From Tretioscincus oriximinensis (lineage: Eukaryota; Chordata; Lepidosauria; Squamata; Gymnophthalmidae), in NCBI GenBank assembly GCA_022410635.1, contig JAJVDF010000189.1, positions 1,949,243 to 2,013,242 of the forward strand: a DNA stretch of 64,000 nt, written 5' to 3'. The position numbers and the translations under genes are program-made. The notes under the pieces were generated by a model. The model was not told the DNA's origin and made no database searches. It was given only the letters and a program-made list of their open reading frames with translations. The stretch's first letter is position 1; every line of letters starts with the position of its first letter. Positions 58,185-64,000 of the stretch are shown here, in pieces.

Positions 58185-60965
58185 AAGATTTAGATTCAGT
58201 GATTTTCTATTTACCATTTTTAGGACTTGAAAGCAGGCACTTTTTAAAAATCCTCAATCTTCAGCCAGTTTACATGGAATTAATTTATTTTCTACATTTT
58301 GCTTTGTGTATCTTCATCTGCTGTGATGTACAAATAAAATCTGTTTTAACAGGCTGTGTTGGTTATCAGTCATATTATTGTTATTATCAGGGACACCTGA
58401 GAGAAATTAGTCTTGCTGACAGATACAAAACAGTCTGCCTTCTTTGGTAAATGTAAATAAAAAGCAAAGTATTCACCACTTTTGTATTCATTCATTTTAA
58501 AAATAATCACATTGAACATTTGCCTCATATTTCCTTCTCACTGAAAAATAATAATGAAATACTCATATCTGCATTATGGTCTCATTGAAAATCTTATAAT
58601 TCTGGTGGATTTGTGTAGAAATAGTGAATCCATACCATAAACATTTTGATTGGAATCCTTGATTTTTACCGTATAACTTCTCCTGATATGTACCTTAGGT
58701 ATAATCATTGTTTTTTGAACACATTTACCCTATATTCCTATCACGTGCCACAGTATTATTCTGTACTATTGTTTATTCAAAACTATGCTTCAAAAACAAG
58801 AAGAAACTGATCCATCTGCATTTTCCAATGCAAAATTATAGGAAATACATAAAATGATCAGTGTAAATGTGTATTATTATTTGCAATGCGGAAATCATTA
58901 GATATTAATGTTGAAATGTTAGACTGCAGTTTACACAGATATACCTACTGTTTTTTTGCTGCCAATGGTGAACAGCTGGTGGCTGAGAAAAAATAACCAT
59001 TTGGTTATTGTCGCTTGCTCATGTGTCAAAGCAAAAGTGAATATTTAGACATTCAGGGGGCATGACAGGCCCATCTGTGTAAGTGTTGCCATGCAAAACT
59101 TGCACAACCAGAAGGATTGCTAGGACTATATTGGCAAGGTGCTTCTGCAATACATAACCATTCTTTGGTCATAGTTCCATAGTAATAGACATTTATTTAA
59201 TGTGATTCAGAATATTTCCACAAGAGCAAGATCAGATATTTCTTGAAGTTCCGTCCAAAGTTCAAGAGTGAAGTGTCACAAGTATGAAAATCACACCCAG
59301 TTCTTTCTCTCTCTTAGTTTTGGATCAGAAGAACCTGTGGTCCTTATTGCATTGAACCATATTTCTGATTATATCCTGTAATAGGGACCTGCCATATGTG
59401 TTAGTGTAGATTATCTATGTGCTGAAAAGCTCTCTGAATATTCCGAACCAGTGCTTAGATGCACTGATGTATGGAATGCAGATCAATAAATTACAGTTCA
59501 ATCCTGATGTGACAAATTCTGTGGAAGGTGGTTCTCATGTTCAGTTCTTTGGGGATATGTCTCTTCTAGAAAGTGTTGCATTTCCTTGGAAGCAACATAT
59601 ATGTAGTTTTAAAATACTGCTTGAATCATTATCATTATTGGAGGCTCAAGTAACCAACCATGCATGATACCTGGGCACGGTTAGGCTAGATACTGTAGTC
59701 TGCACTCTAGTAACTTCCTGTTTTACATGACAGCAATGCACTCTGTGCTTGATTGCCTTTGTATATAGTCTGAAAACCATGAACAAAATGCAAAATGTTT
59801 TAATGAGGTTCCTTACCATGAGACTTGTACTTAAACACATGCATTTTTTCACAATTAACTACCGGGTCACATTCATAGTTTTATCTTGGGCATAGAAGGT
59901 CTTAACTTGTGGATGGCTTATTTAGCCATCCCCCTCTCTCAGTAGACATCTGTGAGATCATTCAGATCTTCAAGAATGTCCTCCTTTTGGAATAACAAAT
60001 CACTGTTAATCATATGACTTTCCACTAGAATACTCTTCATGATGATATTTTGCAAGTTTTTTTTAAAAAATAGCCCACTTATTCAGAGTTAATGTTTGGT
60101 TGTTTTACCATCTTTGATTTTAAGAAGCTATATAATAATAATATTTTTGTTATTTTTATTTTCCATGTTATGTAAATCATTTTGAAATTCTACTATACTT
60201 AAAATTATAAATATTAAATCAATAGTATGCAAATAATAAATATTAAATAAACTTTTAGAAATAGATATCCCTGAATTGAGGCAACATAATTTCCCCCTCT
60301 TTGCCTTTGAAAGGAAATTTCCATGAGGCTGGACTATAGCCTTCAATAAAGCACAGCACTATAATAACATGGAATTGACTTTATTATTCAGCTCAAAATA
60401 CACCAGCAATTTGTCCTTGTCCAAAGCAACTAGTGTAGTCTGGTTTCCCCTTTATAAGTATGCCCAACCCAATGGGTGCATTTCTCTCTGCATACATCAG
60501 GTGGCACCACCTTGTCTAATCTATGAAATTACCCTTTCTGGTGGGACTACCAGCTCTTTAAATATAACCCCACAGTGACACTATGCAAACAGTTAAGTAT
60601 GCACAAATAATATACAGTAGTCTGACACCAATACAAACAACACAAATAATAACTACAAAAACAAGTATGTCAGGAATGAAGTGGTCAATACATATAATAA
60701 TTATATAAGAACTATGTCAAGACTAACCTCCCTGACTATTTGCTTTGCAAAAGCAACAGGCAATCAATTGCTTTTATTGCCTACTGCTGGGCATGCTAGA
60801 ATAATCTCTTTTGCCGTTGCAGACTGCAGAATCCTAAAGAGTTGTATGTTTAGAATGCAACAAGGTTCTTTATTTCACTGCTGTTGATCTTTGATTTCTT
60901 TTTCTATCTTGTGCTTTATTTTGCACATAGTCTGTGGTTAATTTTCTATCTTTTATAGTTCAGTG

Positions 60966-61285
60966 TCTGTCTCACAGAGTGCTTCACCAATTGTACCAGA
61001 ACACACTCTAAACAGAAGAAGGAAAACCTTCCCCACTTGACTTCCTACAAATGACATTCAGAAGAATTCAGCCTGTCTCCAATTCAGATGAAGTATCAAG
61101 ACAACTACACTAATAGACATCAATACACTTGGCCTCCATGAATTTATCTAAATCTATATTAAAGCTACCCAGGCTTGTAGCTTCTGATAGTAAACTTTAT
61201 AGACAGATGGCTTTTTTGTGAGACAAGGTACTGGACTAGCTGAGCTTCACCTGATCCAACAAGAATCCTTTTAAGTTCCGACAAT
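60966..61285. mobile_element. CR1-clade LINE 3' end with internal inversion, copy i
   Basis: 60966-61210 is in minus orientation (TTTATCTAAATCTATATTAAAGCTACCCAGGCTTGTAGC; TGGCCTCCATG); 61217-61285 is in plus orientation (GTGAGACAAGGTACTGGACT; CTGATCCAACAAGAATCCTT). Both segments contain TGTGAGACA at the breakpoint (60977-60969 on minus, 61217-61225 on plus). This layout is what twin priming during LINE insertion yields. Confidence 0.6.
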
Positions 61286-63259
61286 TTCATTCCTTTTTGT
61301 AACTAGGCCATTGTGCTCATTTCTATTTTTCCTTATTTCTACTTGATGTGTTCTATTTTTTTTAAAGTTAATCATATCTTAATTTTCAATAGTTCATGCC
61401 ACTGATTTATATACTGTGTATATAATTTGTATATAATAGATTGTTTTAGCATTCACAGTCTAATCTTTTAAAAAATTACCCACACCAAACCTAATAATTT
61501 GTGTTGATTGAGACTTTTCTTCTTCCATTAAAAGTAAAATAAGTCAAGTGTTTGTTTCAGGTCTGAAAATATGCATTGCTTTGCATGCAAGTATAGCAAA
61601 GTCTATCATTCTGAATAGGACCCACCGTGATTAAACAAGCATTCTTAATATGTTAATTTATAATTTTAATTACAGCAATCTGGTGTATATAGTCATTAGT
61701 GAATACTAATATAAATATTTTTCTACCTTTTTATTCATAATGCATAAACCAATCATCCCCTTGTTTTGCAACAATTGCCTTTTTTGTTTCATAACATAAT
61801 CTTTGTCATAGTTATGAATGCATTTTGTTTCTTCTTGTCTTGAATAATCCTTCATTAAGCCATTCGCTTCTTGCTCTGTGCAAAAAGGAGAAGGCTGGGA
61901 CTGCTGGGAGGACCAAAATGAAAACCTCTTCAGGAGTCTTCAGAAGCAAAGCTAAAATGAATTGACTTCACCTTTGACTGAACCTCATGAGTAGCTCTGC
62001 AATGCTGTGACGATTTTGCTTGGTTAATTATCCAATTATTTATTTCAAGAATATAGGCACTATGCTACAATTAGAGATGAGAAACATAATCTGAAAAATT
62101 TGAAAGTGACAGATGATTTAAATAACTCCAGAGATAAACAGTATCTGCTTAGTATCTTCTCCTGCCAAGAGTTCTCTAGCTACAGATTGGGTGCTCTTTG
62201 TAAACCACTGTTAAGAGCCAAAACTTATTTGTTTGTTCTCCCCAAAGGACATATTTCACTCCTCGGGAAATTGCACAAATTATTCTGTTGCCAGTATGTC
62301 AAATTTGCATGGTCTTTAGGCTGAGTTTAAGTTGTATTTCGCTTGATTAAAAGCTTTTGGTTCAGAGCAATACTTTTTAATTGCCTAATGATATAAGTCA
62401 GTTCTTAGGAAAGAGGCATGCATTTAGGAGTTCATTTGCAATATAACTGAAAAATTCATTGCATGGCAGTAAAACAATTTACTGTTAATTACAAGGAGAA
62501 GAATTTGCTGTACCATGCTCACAGATTGCCATGAATCATGCAGCACTCCTAGAGATTTATAACAGATGTGTAAGTGGGATGAATTAGCAGGGTTTAATAA
62601 CAGAGACACAAATCATGCAGACTTCAAGGAGCTTTAATTGATATACTAGAATGTGACGGGCATGAATCACTCAGCCATTCAACAGCACTGTAACATATGG
62701 TCAACTCAATATGCTGCATCTTAAATCGGTTGGTGAGTCGTTGGTTGTCCCATATGGTGGAAGCAATATATTTTTCAAAGATTTTTTTCAAAAATACCAT
62801 TGCATTGATTTTTTAAAGAAATATGATTCTCTATACTACTAATACAGTGAATTCTTAAAACCTGTTATGCTTACTTGAAGGATGTTTAACATACAGATTC
62901 TGAACAGGTATTTTCTGAAAGAATTGATTTAAGCCATGCTGTTTTAAATGTGCAGATGATCAGCTTGGGTTCTGTCATGCATAGGAATGTTGGAATAAAC
63001 CATACATTTCGAAGTCAGATTATCGAATCTGCTTGATAGTGGCTCAAGATTGTATTATCAGCATTCCATGTTAAAAGTCCAAACTGGAGGTGTGGGGATG
63101 TTTTCACTGGTGCTCATCTATTTGTCAGTCACATGGCAGTAAAGGGACTTGTTCCTACATTAACCCTGCAGGTGTTAGTACCACAACAAATGTTATAGTC
63201 ATGGAGGACATGTTATCTGCTATGCATGAGCTACCGTATAGAAAATGTGTTCTGAATAG

Positions 63260-63418
63260 GTCATAGAAACATAGTCACAATGTTGGAATGGACTTTCAGA
63301 GTCTTCAGGTACAACTCCTGCTCAGTGCAAGATTTGCTGAATCATCCTAGATGGATGGCTGTCCAGATTCTGAAGATTTCCATCAAAGCGGAGAACTCAT
63401 CATATTCTGTGGCAATTT
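63260..63418 (-). mobile_element. CR1 LINE 3' end remnant
   Basis: GGTCATAGAAACATAG, CTTTCAGAGTCTTCAGGTAC, AACTCCTGCTCAGTGCAAGA, TTGCTGAATCATCCTAG and TGGCTGTCCAGATTCTGAAG keep the order of the amniote CR1 3' end in minus orientation. Old and diverged. Confidence 0.75.
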
Positions 63419-63426
63419 TGAATACC

Positions 63427-63839
63427 TAGGCTGCATCCACACGAGGGGATAAAAAGCGGTCTTACCAGCTCTTTTGGGTTTTACGCAGACACTCGTCCAC
63501 CTGCATGCATGGTGCACTGCCAACCATAGATGGGCAGGAGGAAGGAAGCTCCATCCCTTTCATAGCTAAGAGCAGCCTTCCCTCTGCCTTCTCTGTTTTG
63601 CAGGGCTTGGTGCCGACTGGTGGATTGCCGCTGTTGGTGCACAAACAGCCTTGGCTATGCTGGACACATTCAGAAAAGGTTACCTACGATCTCTGCTATG
63701 AGAGCTGAAAATATCAGCTCTTATTTAACCTGTGGCAAGACAGGTTTGTAGCAATTGTGTTGCTCACAACCCAACATTACGTCTGCAGGAGCNGCAGACA
63801 TATATACAGACATAAATTGCTTGTGTGGATGCAACCCTA
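63427..63839 (-). mobile_element. hAT-like MITE, family C, copy 2
   Basis: Begins TAGGCTGCATCCACACGAGG and ends GTGTGGATGCAACCCTA; the ends are inverted repeats of about 17 bp. Body matches 53319-53682 in reverse complement. The open frames across 63462-63708 are not conserved in the other copy. No clear 8-bp duplication. Confidence 0.75.
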
Positions 63840-64000
63840 ATATGAATCTACCGAATCTACAAATCATATTTGTAGCCAGCTTCCATATCTCTTCTCAGTC
63901 TTCTCTTTTGCCTGCTAAACATTCCTAGATCTTTAACTGACCCTCACAGATCATGCTTTGGAGACCATTTGTCATTTGAGTAATTTTGAATTTTTTTTCA

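Larger units (their letters stand above)
56499..64000. other. Start of USH2A intron 20
   Basis: No exon recognised. Contains family P (56990-57070), a LINE end (57946-58184), an inverted LINE (60966-61285), a CR1 end (63260-63418) and a hAT-like MITE (63427-63839). About 58190-60960 and 61290-63250 are AT-rich with nothing recognisable. Confidence 0.6.

Noticed and set aside
1..64000. Bacterial-type systems, CRISPR arrays, operons
   Set aside because: Spliced vertebrate gene with retroposon-filled introns; the direct repeats seen are mobile-element or microsatellite in nature.

Overview
This window is vertebrate nuclear DNA, almost certainly from a squamate reptile (lizard or snake). It carries the middle part of one gene, the orthologue of usherin (USH2A), on the + strand. 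Thirteen consecutive exons are present. By exon lengths and codon phases remembered from the human gene they are exons 8-20, covering the end of the laminin N-terminal domain, all ten laminin-type EGF-like (LE) repeats and the first four fibronectin type III (FN3) repeats. Every exon is open, has AG/GT borders and joins its neighbour in frame. Exons before 8 and after 20 lie outside the window. No other host gene, RNA gene, CRISPR array or bacterial-type feature was found.

Layout: 1-1240 is the end of intron 7; exon 8 is at 1241-1462; exon 9 at 6257-6350; a 16.3-kb intron 9 follows; exons 10-12 lie at 22676-31768; exons 13 and 14 at 37173-38300 are separated by a 302-bp intron; exon 15 is at 40866-41029; exons 16-20 lie between 47715 and 56498. 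From 56499 to the end is intron 20. About 2.6 kb (roughly 4 percent) is coding.

The introns are filled with decayed mobile elements. These include tRNA-derived SINEs of the Sauria type, a second SINE-like family that shares their 3' tail, CR1-clade LINEs (one with the classic ATTCTATG tail, many with a TTCTTATG tail), an R4/Dong-like LINE, LTR-like fragments, hAT-like non-autonomous DNA transposons with terminal inverted repeats and 8-bp target duplications, and small palindromic elements. The Sauria SINE is the main reason for calling a squamate.

Usherin is a very large extracellular/transmembrane protein of photoreceptors and hair cells. The exons here encode the rod-like LE array and the start of the FN3 array. 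I see no undescribed cellular system. The points most worth a second look are a hAT-like element with a 98-bp internal hairpin nested in a LINE, two inverted copies of an unclassified GC-rich element, a twin-primed LINE inversion, two insertions bracketed by perfect 15-17 bp duplications, and a SINE-like family with a duplicated head.
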